Assembly: GCA_018340805.1 (NCBI GenBank)
Contig: JACMZG010001911.1
Span: 38,212,798 to 38,276,797, forward strand
From: Microvelia longipes
Taxonomy: Eukaryota; Arthropoda; Insecta; Hemiptera; Veliidae
DNA: 64,000 bases
Direction of reading: 5' to 3'
Below are positions 34,641-45,523 of this stretch, piece after piece (positions within the stretch are counted from its first letter, which is position 1; each line of letters begins with the position of its first letter). The position numbers and the translations under genes were made by a program. Under the pieces are notes generated by a model. The model worked only from the letters and a program-made list of their open reading frames with translations. It made no database searches and was not told the origin of the DNA.

Positions 34641-36125
34641 CTTCGTTCCTTTAATTTAATGAGAAATCTACAAGTTGGATATTAATCCAAATTCAAGTGT
34701 TTTAAAAGCAGAGCTTTTTGGGATACAGCTCGCGATAGATTTTACTGCAGAAATTTTGAGACAGAAATTCCATAGAACCAAAGTCAACATTCATCTCTTC
34801 AGACTCCTAATCAGGAATCACACTCCTGACTACTCCAAATGAAAGTAGAAGGGCATCCACCACCACCAGTTACATTACTATGAGCCCCAGGCCATTGTCA
34901 AAGAATGTGGTTTTTTTAGTTTTACATTCAAATAATGTAGGACATACAGCCAGATGCCACACTTAAGACACAATCTTCCAGCTACACGCTACCTAAAATC
35001 TTTCAAGATAACCAAAAACTACAAGACTAAGTATGGACTTTAGTGTGTGAATCAGAACTGGATAAAAAGCTTTAAAAACTGTGGTTATCTGATTTTTTTA
35101 AATTCTTTTTATTTATTTAATTTTTGTCCAAAACAAACAATCGTTGTCAATTAAAATGTGATATCTAAACAAAGACATTGACATAGAGATTTAAAGACAT
35201 GGCAGGGCTTAATCACCTCCATAGTTTGATAGCCTGCACCCAAAACCATTACCTTACCTCAATCTTACAAAATTTTTAAAAATCTTCCAAACTTAGCTGC
35301 CAGGAAAAGACCTCAAAACAATCTGGTTTTTAAAGGTTTCTTGTTCTCCCCAAGGTTGTTTTTTGTAACAAGTTTCATTTTTAAAAATGTTTATCGGTTC
35401 AAGTGGTATTGTGCTTACAAAAATTGGCTAGGAATAAGCAATTCGTTTAAGCAATTCAAGCATGTTAAGCAAATTAAGCAATAAGAAGCATGTTTAAGCA
35501 ATTCGGAAGAAATACCTACAAATGCAAATTATGGTCCAATTTTTATCTCTTATGGATTTATGAGTAAAATTAGCTGCAGCTGAAGTTAGCAAGTTTTACC
35601 TATTTCACTTTTTAGAGGATGCCTTGCATCTATTGCTAAGAAAAAACTTTCTAATCTTGAAAAAAAAATCGAGTCAAAGAAGCCAAATTAAAAACATGCT
35701 TTACTCACCATTTTTAAATAATCATCAGCAAATGTTGAGAGAGAAAACTTAGTTTTGAAGTTAAAAAATGGCAAGTAAGACATGTTTTAGAGAATTTCTT
35801 GAAGTTAGTTTCTTGACCTTTCTGAACAGGCAAAAAGGTTGTAAGGTATGCCTAAAAAGTTGAACTATTTTTTACAAAAAGAAATGGTTATGTCTAGTTA
35901 TGCTTTCTAGTATATCTAAGCCATACTTTTTGATTTTCATGTTTCTAAAATCGAACATAATCTTTAAGAAACATTTTCTAATCTTTCGAAAAGGGGCAAT
36001 AATATTGTTCTGCAATTATTTGACCAGGAGATATTGGAGATTTTATTAAAAAAAAGTTGTCTAACTACAGCAGAAGTTAATTTTACTCATAACATCACAA
36101 CAGTTAAACAAGAAAGTGTCTAGAA

Positions 36126-36128
<3 letters not shown>

Positions 36129-36221
<93 letters not shown>

Positions 36222-36278
36222 TATATAATATATATATATATATAATATAATAATATATATATATATATAATATATATA

Positions 36279-36361
<83 letters not shown>
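36129..36361. repeat. (TA)n microsatellite, about 230 bp
   Basis: Nearly pure TA with occasional AATAT interruptions; the longest tract in the window. Confidence 0.95.
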
Positions 36362-36369
<8 letters not shown>

Positions 36370-36394
36370 GCGAAATTTTTTTTTTCGTCATTAG

Positions 36395-36494
36395 GGACCT
36401 CTGAAACGGATTTGTGTCGTGGTCCGAGGTTCGAATTCCGCCATGACGCCTATCCCATTAGCAAATTTTTTCCCAAAGGAAATTCGCTAAAATT
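36395..36494 (+). repeat. tRNA-like SINE remnant
   Basis: GAGGTTCGAATTCCGCC matches the tRNA box B/T-arm consensus GGTTCGAATCC and is followed directly by the 44-bp hairpin module also found at 335-378. Box A is not clear. It follows a (TA)n tract. Confidence 0.4.
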
Positions 36495-36878
36495 GGAGTG
36501 AGATTTACAGGATTGTTTTGTATTAACAACTTGAAGAATACCTCTCTACAAAATTGACTTGAATCATTCCTAGGCTTTGAGTAACCCCCCACCCACTCCC
36601 CATGTGAGCCACTTTATTAGCAATCTTTTTCAAAACCTATTTAGCTAAAAAGTACTGCTAAATTTGGATGTTTTATTACCTCAGATAAATTTAACTAGTC
36701 TAACAAATATCAATACAGTAATTTATAGGTCAATATGAATATCAATATGCAGGTCTAATATACTAATTGCAGGTTTATTGTAAGCATAATAATTATTTCA
36801 TCTGATACTAACGAGTTTCGCATACCATTATTAATTAATTATTACATAAATAATGACTAATAATAAGATTTTGCTCAC

Positions 36879-37044
36879 CGTCCATTAAAAAGAGAAGATC
36901 TGTTGGGCCCTCGTTTTCTATGGTTCTGAGAGTGAGGAGTGTTCGCATTAGTGTTAAAATACATATAAATAGCACCAGCAAGTCCAATACCAGCAGCAAT
37001 CAGCACCCCTATCACTTTAATTGCTTCAGCAGACATGGTAAATC
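36879..37044 (-). CDS. Membrane-anchored RING-like protein, coding exon 1
   Basis: The exon starts at an acceptor (CTTATTGTAG) eight bases before the ATG (37034-37036) and ends at GGACG|GTGAGC, phase 2. Joining the exons gives a 133-residue protein. Residues 6-27 form one hydrophobic span rich in Gly/Ala/Ile (IKVIGVLIAAGIGLAGAIYM), followed by a basic linker (NHRKRGPNR) and a C-terminal zinc module with eight candidate ligands, so it is likely a tail-facing-cytosol signal-anchor protein. RING-H2 domains are typically E3 ubiquitin ligases, so a membrane-bound E3 is the natural guess. The last pair (C100, C105) has four residues between instead of two, so zinc binding or E2 recruitment may differ. 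I cannot name the family. An untranslated first exon must lie upstream. Confidence 0.65.
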
Positions 37045-37394
37045 CTACAATAAGTAAATTCAATAATAACATTGAATCAAGATATGATTGTGAGTCTCAA
37101 TTTACTATTATAATTTTGGTAATTATTACCCAAATATGATAATTTTGTAACCACTTTTGGTAACTTTGAAAAGCTAAATTAGAGCATACCGTAATATTGC
37201 TAATTTTTGAAAGCCTTAAAAAAATGATACTAATATCACCATATGCTAGTAATTTTTCATCAAGCTTTTCGGCTCCCAAGGTAATCTTGACATCAGGAGG
37301 TCTCAACACTATATAACGATCATGCTTTCCGTGGCAGGATTTTATGTTGTATCAACACTTGATAACCTCCACATTTCTAACTGAACCATTTGTC

Positions 37395-37715
37395 ATTGTA
37401 ACGTCATGTCGAGACATTCAAATGTCAATGCAACGTAGAATCCTACTAGGTTAAAAAAAATAAAAATAAATATTTCCAGTTCTAACGGCGTGCCAATACT
37501 ATAAAGCCTTGACACTATTATAGGTGTTGATTTTAAGTAAAATCAGAATGAGGTGTCATGTGACAAATTTTTGTCCTGTACAAACTCTGTTACATCGACG
37601 CATGTCATGGTTTATCGATGCCTGGACATGTAATAGTCTCGACACTACGTAACATTGACAGACAGAGGGAACCACCCCGTAGGGTCTGGAAATATTTATT
37701 TTTAATATTTATCAT
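37395..37715. repeat. Probable MITE/foldback
   Basis: AAATAAATATTTCCAG near 37465-37481 reappears inverted as CTGGAAATATTTATTT near 37685-37703, and GTCGAGACATTC / AATAGTCTCGACA, TCAATGCAACG / CGTAACATTGA are inverted outside it. The pairing is imperfect. Confidence 0.35.
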
Positions 37716-39945
37716 TTTTGGTATCATTATATCCCATTATATAACGATATATATACTCATTATGTATACCATTTTTGAAAGTGTAGTACCATAGGTTCCC
37801 TTTATTTTTAAGGATTTAATGTTGGGGCATGTTAATTGTTTAATCCGGTATAATTAATTTTATTTAAGATTGAATTGTTATAAAATCGAAAATCACATTT
37901 ATTTTATCATAAAGAAACAAAATTACAGAGGTTTATTAAATTTATTCTGATAGAAATATGGTACTAATACCTAACCTTTTTGTTAGTTAGTTTCTGGTGT
38001 GTTATTTTACTTCTTTTAAAGATATTCTTAAATATTTTAATTTTTTACGAAAAATGAATTTGCTTATGATTTATTTTTCCTTAAGAAAGAGAAATAAGCA
38101 ACGAAACCCAATCTTGTGCATTTAGGGATTTAGAACCAGGGCCTTCCCCGTATTACCTCATCTAAATATCTCTTGTTGTAGGAATCACAACATCTGAAAT
38201 CAGATTCACTATTCTCAACAGAAAGCTGAAATATGTACGTACTTAATTTGAATGACAATTAATTTAAACCAGCAATTGGCCCAGTGATAATTTACAAAAG
38301 ATATTGCAGATTAAGAAGATAATAATTATTTACTCAAATTTTAAGTATTAATTTCACAATTTGAACGAAAAGTAAAGTCTAAGATAAGGTATTCAGTTCA
38401 CTGAGATGGTAAGTTAGCTTCCTGCCATGAGTGTACCTTTAAGAATAAAATCAACTCAGTTAAAAGGTAGGTCTGCCACCGCGCTAGTATCCATTGGAAT
38501 CTAAATTTTTCCACCATTGAGTCAACAGGTTTCCTGTTAAAGTACCTGTAGTCTCTCCCTTAGATTACTCCAAAATAAAATATTGAGAGTAAATAAGAGT
38601 AAGGCAGAGTAGAGTAGTGTACTCCAGTTCATGTGCCAAACAAACTTTATATCGCTGACTCCACAGTTTTACATCAATTAAGGTCTTTTTGATTAACAAA
38701 ATAGAGAAATAATATGAATTTATAAACAAAGGATACTAAGTTAAACTCACCCCTATTGTTTTTTCACTTCCTATAAATTGCTGCACTAAAAATAGAACAC
38801 TTCGTAATTAAAAAATGTATTGTTGAAGGAATATGATTCTATTCAAAACAATAGAGTATTAAAAAACTTTAATGAAAGAACTTTAGAGTAAACTGACTGC
38901 AAATTATCAATCGTCGAACAAAAAAACGTTTGTAATTTTAATGTGCTATGAATGTGCTTGTACTAACAACTTTGTAGCCTGTGATTCACAGATTTTCATC
39001 TCTTCAACACTTTCCAAAATGAAGCTGTTTCATGTGCTTTCGCTCGATCCTGCTGCCGATGCAATAATCTCGCTCGTTAAAAGTGGCTAATATAGAGTTA
39101 ATTAAAAGTTTATAATAAAATTTAGAACATAAATACAATAAAGATACAACAATAGATTGAAGAAGATAAAAGGTCACTGATAAGTATGCAGCAGTAGCGG
39201 CTATCTTGCGGCGCAGCAGCTTCATTCGGAAAAATTAATAAAATATGTAAATCAGATCCAGGGAGAACTACTATACTGGTTTATCCTGGGGTTTATCCAT
39301 AGGGTTTATCTATTTTCCTCTTTCTAGGTAAAAAAAGTAATACATAATTTTATTTATACTTCTATTCTCTTTAAGTTGAATTTACGGTAAATGTATTTTA
39401 CCAGTAACATTTTAACCTCATTGAGGACTTACCCCTGTTAAAATAAACAATAACGTATATCTAGAATTTATTTACTCCATGGTTTATGGATTAATCTAGT
39501 TTCATTTATCAAAATTTTCTTGTACATTTAATTTTAAATAATTTAATTTTTATTATTTAGTTTCTCTCATACTTTTAATTAAAAATAATAAATTATAAAG
39601 TCTTTCTTTCAGTAGTGATCATTAAAATGTTCAAAAAATGACCCCACAATTTACCGGTGAACAATTGATGAAACATTAATTAAAAATCAAACCTGATTTA
39701 TTATTTTGAGATTTTTTCTAAAAAGAATAATTTAAGAGCTTAAGCCTTAAGAGTAGCTGCATAGATTAAGGATATTATATAAGAAGCTGTGTCTTTCAAT
39801 TTATAAATTCGACCTATTTTCTATTTTTCTCTGTGTTAAGATCTTTTGTGTTAAATGTAATGTGTAATAAAGTCTTGTTATAATGTAATTTAGTGAGAAA
39901 CATTAATTTTGTTTCTGTCGCCAGTATTGAAGATTTAACATTTCA
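37716..39945. other. Head-to-head intergenic region of the RING-like and BORCS6 genes
   Basis: Both genes' promoters should lie here (starts 37036 minus and 39946 plus). I see no TATA/Inr arrangement I would defend. A 73-codon minus frame at 39004-39225 starts with a basic, hydrophobic leader (MKLLRRKIAATAAYL); it sits in a GC-richer patch and could be a first exon of something unseen, but has no clear donor. Confidence 0.35.
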
Positions 39946-40006
39946 ATGTCCTCAAAATCTAATGAATTCTTGGAGGATAATCAGCTTGAAGGAGAAAAGA
40001 ACACTG
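39946..40006 (+). CDS. BORCS6: BORCS6 homologue, coding exon 1
   Basis: ATG followed by 20 codons (MSSKSNEFLEDNQLEGEKNT) and donor CACTG|GTACGA, phase 1. It was chosen because the frame joins exons 2 and 3; the upstream sequence TTTCA before the ATG is neutral. Confidence 0.65.
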
Positions 40007-40231
40007 GTACGATATACCCTATTTTTGTATAGGTACTTTTATCTATGACTGATTTTGTAGATTTGTCCTTTAAAAAAAGCAACATTTACAACTTACACAC
40101 AGTGTATATAATCCTTGAATTAAATACAAACCACTTGTTGGATATATTAACTGAATTAAGGAAAGGAAAACTAGCCCGTTTCTCTGATACACTTACTGCA
40201 TACCAGAGACTATAGATACATACTTAAACAG

Positions 40232-40322
40232 TAAGACTGTCCACTCAATGGTGGGAAAATTTGGATACCGGTCAACACCAGTGCAACGGGGGACCTTCCT
40301 TTTAATTGAGTGGGCGTGTCTT
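40232..40322. repeat. Small inverted-end element
   Basis: TAAGACTGTCCACTCAAT on the left pairs with ATTGAGTGGGCGTGTCTTA on the right (two mismatches). The interior is GC-richer (GGATACCGGTCAACACC). Possible miniature element of about 90 bp. Confidence 0.4.
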
Positions 40323-41538
40323 AATTTCCCGTCTTTTGCCCACAGTCAGTTTGAAATTAAATTGTTATACATTGTATAGTTATACTTCTAACTAGCTGTA
40401 CTGCTTCGCACGGCCTTTGTCGTCTTTATACTTATACAGAACACTTCTAATTACTTTTATGGTGTTCATTCAAGTAATTTATTAATTTAATTGATTCAAT
40501 CTGGTAATAATGAAATAGTGGCTAGAGTTTTCACCAAGATAGATTTTGGCATTTAATGCAGCCTCTATTTTAATTACATCGGCAAGATGCTGCGCACATG
40601 AAATTACCTAATAAAATCGACTTAATCAATAAATTAATTAAATGAAATGTACACTTACCAGCCATCAGTAGCGTTCTGTAACAGTTTATAAAGAGCCTTT
40701 TTTACTTTTAGTGTCTGAATTTTTGTAATACAGGACATGACAATGGCGAACCGTTTTTGTTAAAAATAAATACAGAAAACAATCATTTTATTATAACAAT
40801 AAATGTAGCTGTCATAACCAAAAATTGCCATGGTATTCATAAATTTAAATATAAAAATACAATCGGTTATTTTTGGAAAACTATTGGGGTTAGTTCTTGA
40901 GTTGTCTGCGCCGGTCCGCTGCAGCGCTAATTTTTAGTAGCTTACGATAATCGAATCCAAACTTTTCCTCATTTAAGTTAACCCCCCCCCCTGCTGTATG
41001 CACACAGCATACTAAATCGCAGCTCGTATTAACTACAATATTTAAATACGATGTAAGAACCATACGGAGGGAATTTAGTCAGATTCCCTTGGAACCTAGT
41101 CTACTCCCTCAATACAATGTATGACCTTGAAAGGCAATCATATTTAACGAATAACCTCGGCAAACTAATATTTATCTTAATTTCACTTAAATAATACTGT
41201 TTTCATAATAAAAACTTAACTTTAATTTTTTTTCTTGTAACTTCATTATAATGCTTAAGAATCACCGCTTAATTAAATATTTTTTTTCAAAAAAAATATA
41301 AAAAAACTTATTTTTTTCTTATTGTAAATGTTTTATTATGCTAAAATATCACCATTTAATTAAATAAATTGTTTGTCTTTTACGATAACTCGAGTGAACT
41401 GATATTGTGAGGAATCTGTTAACGTCATCTGACTCGGACTGAATGAAATTCTGTACTAAAACCAGAACATATTAGCCTATGGAAATCGATCCATGAGATG
41501 CAAAACACACAAAAAAAAAAAAAAAAAAATAATATAAT

Positions 41539-41591
<53 letters not shown>

Positions 41592-41916
41592 ATGAATGCT
41601 CTTTCAATTAAAAAACAAAACTTCTATGCTTTTGGTATGAAATGTTCAGTAGTGGTAGTACTCATAGGAGCAGTCTACCCTCTCTTGACAAAAAATATCC
41701 AAAACACCTCTATGAAATATCTAATCTACTTCTCTTAACACCCTATGGATTAAAACGGGTGGGTTGATTCTGCTAATGAAAATTTTATGTTACATAAATT
41801 ATCATTACTTCCTTAGTTTTTACTTTGAGTTAGAGTGTAAAGCTAAGAGTTTGTTTTAAAAGAGCTATCTACTGACTGCATTTTCAAAATTATAGTAATA
41901 CATTTGGTTATGATCC

Positions 41917-42040
41917 ATTGACAGTATGGGAGCATATGAGGTTATTCCTGCATGTGAAACCACACCCACAATTTCACATCGGACCAACCTCATTGGTACC
42001 TCTACAATATTTCTCATGCTGTCAACTGATTCACAGAATC
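41917..42040. repeat. Diverged MITE, TTGACAGC family
   Basis: CCATTGACAGTATGGGAG and CTCATGCTGTCAACTGATT are inverted, and the inner part (AACCTCATTGGTACC) resembles the core of 2030-2203. The outer ACACGGCT ends are lost. Confidence 0.4.
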
Positions 42041-42443
42041 CATAATTCAACTGGATTGCTAAATTTTTTAGAAGAGAGGTGGAAGAGAATAGGAATATTA
42101 AATTTTAATAATACATCAATGTATAATTTAAAGCACTTGAATCATTGAATGCAATTGAATTATTTTTATTATGATTGCATATATTTGAACGACCTGCATA
42201 TTAAATCAGGAGAGTAAGTTTTTAATGTGAAATAAGAACATATAAACAATTTGCTAACTATCGCTACCTTATACTAAATATTCATAATATAAAAAATAAA
42301 TTGTACCCTAAAACTTATTCAATATAGAAGCATATCGATCCTTCTTTTATAGCAAGTAGTGAAAAGACTATTAATGTATCTCCTCAAAAGCAGTGTTCGT
42401 GCTAATTTTTAACTTTATTGTTGTACATGCTATTATTTCCTAG

Positions 42444-42629
42444 ATTTATTCAGACGATTTGAAAATGTCAGTGACATGACAGGATCTTATAGTGAGATAT
42501 GTGAAGAGGAAGAAGAAGGTTGGAGCGAATCAGCTGGTTTAAATAGATTAGATGGTGTGTTAATCGATCATGGTGAACTCATATCTTGGGTAGCTGATGA
42601 TATTGAAGCTAAACTTAGGTCTCCATCTG
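42444..42629 (+). CDS. BORCS6: BORCS6 homologue, coding exon 2
   Basis: Acceptor TATTTCCTAG, 186 bp, phase 1-1. It encodes an acidic stretch (EICEEEEEGWSES) and the conserved-looking segment HGELISWVADDIEAKL that precedes the C-terminal helices in this family. The donor is unusual (TCTG|GTTCGT), but it is the only position that keeps the frame into exon 3. Reading through would add a hydrophobic tail and a stop at 42754. Confidence 0.65.
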
Positions 42630-43994
42630 GTTCGTATACTCTTCTTCTGCTGATTAATTATGTCATTACTACTAATAAATCAGAACTGATAAATTGTTTG
42701 AGAAAAAGATTATGTGCCTTTTTAAAAGTCAAATTTATAATCAATATTTTCTAAAATGAAGCTGCTTCTTCTTAATCCTACTACCAGTCAAAATAATGGG
42801 ATTGATAAAGTAAAATATAAGAAAATTACAAAATGAGGAAGAGGCTGCATTGTATGGTTTAGGTGAATAGGAGACTGTGATTACATCTCTGGTTAAAATT
42901 AAATAAATATTTATAATAATCCTACAAAAGGATTAAATAGTTATAGTTATTAACTTACCTAGGGAGAATATTGAGCCTTTGCTCCCTGAGCATTCAAGTT
43001 GGTTCCTGAGACCCGTAGCAATGGGAACCATGTTATATTAATCCCGAGGCTTGCTGAGGGATTTATCTGGTTGGTTCTTGAGGCGCAGCCTAGGGTTCCA
43101 TTAAGTTAACTTACGAGTCAAAGCCGAGGGAATTAATGCTTTGGAGCAATGAGTTGTTTCTCCTGGGGACAGTTTAAGATTTTTCCTCCAGGAGGGAAAA
43201 AATGAAACAATAGTAACAAGTTATTATATATTTACATTAACACAAATTATGGACATAAAGATACAATTTACGCAAAAGAGTATGGATGACATTCGTTTTT
43301 TATTTTTAATATTTATCTAAACAAATGGATGACTGTTTTTGTCTAAATTATTTATATTTTTTTAAAATTTTAGTGTTTATTATTTGCTTTTAGATTTATA
43401 ACAAAAACTGTAAGTCATTTAAATTAAAGAAAGTAGATTGTTAGAACACTGACAACATTGAAAGATATTGTGTAACACTAGAAATTTAATAAGGCATTAA
43501 ATATATATTTCCTTGTGTAAACAAATAGGATGAACTGACATTAATAAATAATGGATGTACAAGAACCCCATTTTATTTTTAGTCATTCATGAAAATTTTT
43601 CATAAGTTTAATGGAAGATTATCCCCACTCTGCACTTAATACAGTTTCGAGAAACCCAAAGCAGACTTTAATGGCTCATTACTAATCTCACATTAAAATG
43701 TTTCACATTAAATGTTTGAGAAACAGGGCATTAGTCTCTTTAATGTGTACATTATTTAAATTATGCTTAAATATTGCAGTGTTCTAATTTTAATAAAACC
43801 CAAGTGCCCTCAAGTCAACCTAGCAAAACTAGGTTTACCATGTAGTATTTTTATACACTAATAATGTGCCTGGCCTTAAGATTTTGTTACCTCTCCTAAA
43901 GTTTTAACTTAAGCCCAACTATACAGTACCAATTATTTCTTTTAACAATGTCTTAACTTCTAGTTTGATATTACCCCAGAGGTTTTTTTTACAG
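42630..43994 (+). other. Intron 2 of the BORCS6 homologue
   Basis: A GC-richer block at 42955-43190 (CCTAGGGAGAA..TTTGCTCC / GGAGCAATGAG..CTCCTGGGG, imperfectly inverted; CCCGAGGCTTGCTGAGGG inside) looks like a MITE. The rest is plain AT-rich intron ending in TTTTTTTTACAG. Confidence 0.5.
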
Positions 43995-44323
43995 GAGATG
44001 AAAGTCCAGCTCGTGTACAATTAAGCTTGTTAGCAGAATTGGAGTCACAAGCTAGGTCAGTTGCAACATCTATTGACTCTCTTGTGGAGCATCTTAGTGC
44101 AACACTCCATGCTGTATCTGCCCTTTCAGCAGATTGTGTTGAAACCTATAAGGATGCTGTTTGTAAAACTTGTGATAAAATTGATGCCAATATAAAATCT
44201 ATGTACCAACTAATGGCTAAATGTGAAGAATTGTCTAATGCAATTAAGCCAATGCAAAAACTTGCAGCTCAAATCAAAAATATCAAACATATTTTAGATC
44301 TCCTTGAAGCTGTTGGGATTTAA
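43995..44323 (+). CDS. BORCS6: BORCS6 homologue, coding exon 3 (C-terminal helical domain)
   Basis: Final exon of a 191-residue protein. The segment from RVQLSLLAELESQAR through VDCVETYKDAVCKTCD-like sequence (here ADCVETYKDAVCKTCDKID) and YQLMAKCEELSNAIKP to IKHILDLLEAVGI is the signature of BORCS6 (C17orf59, lyspersin; DUF2365 family). BORCS6 is a subunit of BORC, which sits on the lysosomal cytosolic face and couples lysosomes through ARL8 to kinesins. The protein is shorter than vertebrate BORCS6 because the disordered N-terminal half is reduced, as expected in insects. Predicted structure: almost entirely amphipathic helix. Gene order gives no functional clue. Confidence 0.85.
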
Positions 44324-44761
44324 ATAATTTTTATCTGTGGCTCTTAGGCCGCAAAGTGGCTCGATGCACTGAGGTCGCAAAGCTACAAGGGCCAAAATTT
44401 TCATGGTCTATTTTTTTGATAACAAGTTCTAGTCCTATTTTTTCTTGACTTGTGTTGAACTATTCTACCTATACTCACTTTTGTTTGACACTTTTCAGTA
44501 AACCTACCAAAAGAGCATTAATTTTTATTTTGATAAATATACTATTTATTATTATTTTATTATTATAAATTAGGTGAAACGGTTCACTTTATATTCTATT
44601 CCACTACAGCTAATATTAAAAAAAGTTTTTGAAAAAAAACAAGGTGTAACATTTCTGTTTGAATTTGAACTTGGCCGATTTTTTGAAAATTTTGATGACT
44701 CAGCTAACTAGGTTAATGACGTCACAGCTATCTGGTTTTCAATGATATACACATATTTAGG

Positions 44762-44834
<73 letters not shown>
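44324..44834. other. 3' flank of BORCS6 homologue and (TA)n tract
   Basis: Starts with a GC-richer piece having two similar segments (GGCCGCAAAGTGGCTCG and GAGGTCGCAAAGC). A (TA)n tract at 44765-44834 abuts the left end of the transposon. No clear AATAAA. Confidence 0.5.
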
Positions 44835-44837
<3 letters not shown>

Positions 44838-45523
44838 GGTGGCCCTTAGCTATAGGGGTGAAAAAAAATGTTAGAAATGTTGTGCTCCCAACCCCTAATT
44901 TTGTTCGAATACATGAAAAAAAAATTCCATAAAAATTTTAGCCCGATCGGAGGTGATTAACAGGTGCCGCCGGGCCTTTGAAGTTTTACAGGTGTCAAAA
45001 TTGTGATTTTCGTGACAAATTTTTTTCTGTGATTTTTTACATTATTTTCTAAGTAAAAACAATGCTTAATCCACTAATTAGACACTATGAACTTATCAAT
45101 ATGACCTGAAATCATCTTAGTTTGTACTTAATCTGACATTTAATGGTGGACATATATATTTTTTCTGAAAAATTTTTTTAAAAAACATTTTTTTTCTCTA
45201 CACTGCAAAGTATAACTCATATAATATGTTTTTTTGTTATCAATTCATTGGCATATTATGTTCTTGTATACTGTTTTCTATAATTTAAGACCAATAATTG
45301 GTTATTTATACCAAAATTAGCAGATCTAATGTGAAACATACAAAACACTGTCATCCTTTCTCGCAGTAGGTGAAAGCTAAGTAATGAGTATAATAGTCCA
45401 ATTCAGTTTCAAGAATTTTCAATTTTTTTTGGTTTAAATTTATTTTCAAACAAGCCATTATTGTGACATTTGAAACTTTGTGTGTTACCCCCCTTTGCTT
45501 GATCTTACCAAATTTATTAACCT

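Larger units (their letters stand above)
33020..36878 (-). other. Intron 1 of the RING-like gene
   Basis: 3.9 kb holding an unexplained open frame with splice-like ends (33438-33660), a non-LTR endonuclease relic (33860-34125), a retroelement-type 3' end (34569-34640), a long (TA)n tract (36129-36361) and a tRNA-like SINE remnant (36395-36494). Confidence 0.6.
40007..42443 (+). other. Intron 1 of the BORCS6 homologue
   Basis: It contains a small inverted-end element (40232-40322), a C-tract near 40981, a poly-A plus (TA)n/(TG)n tract at 41508-41591 and a diverged MITE relative (41917-42040). No exon seen. Confidence 0.6.

Noticed and set aside
39004..39225. Minus-strand 73-codon frame with a basic, hydrophobic start
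   Set aside because: No donor site or partner exon; kept only as a remark for the intergenic region.
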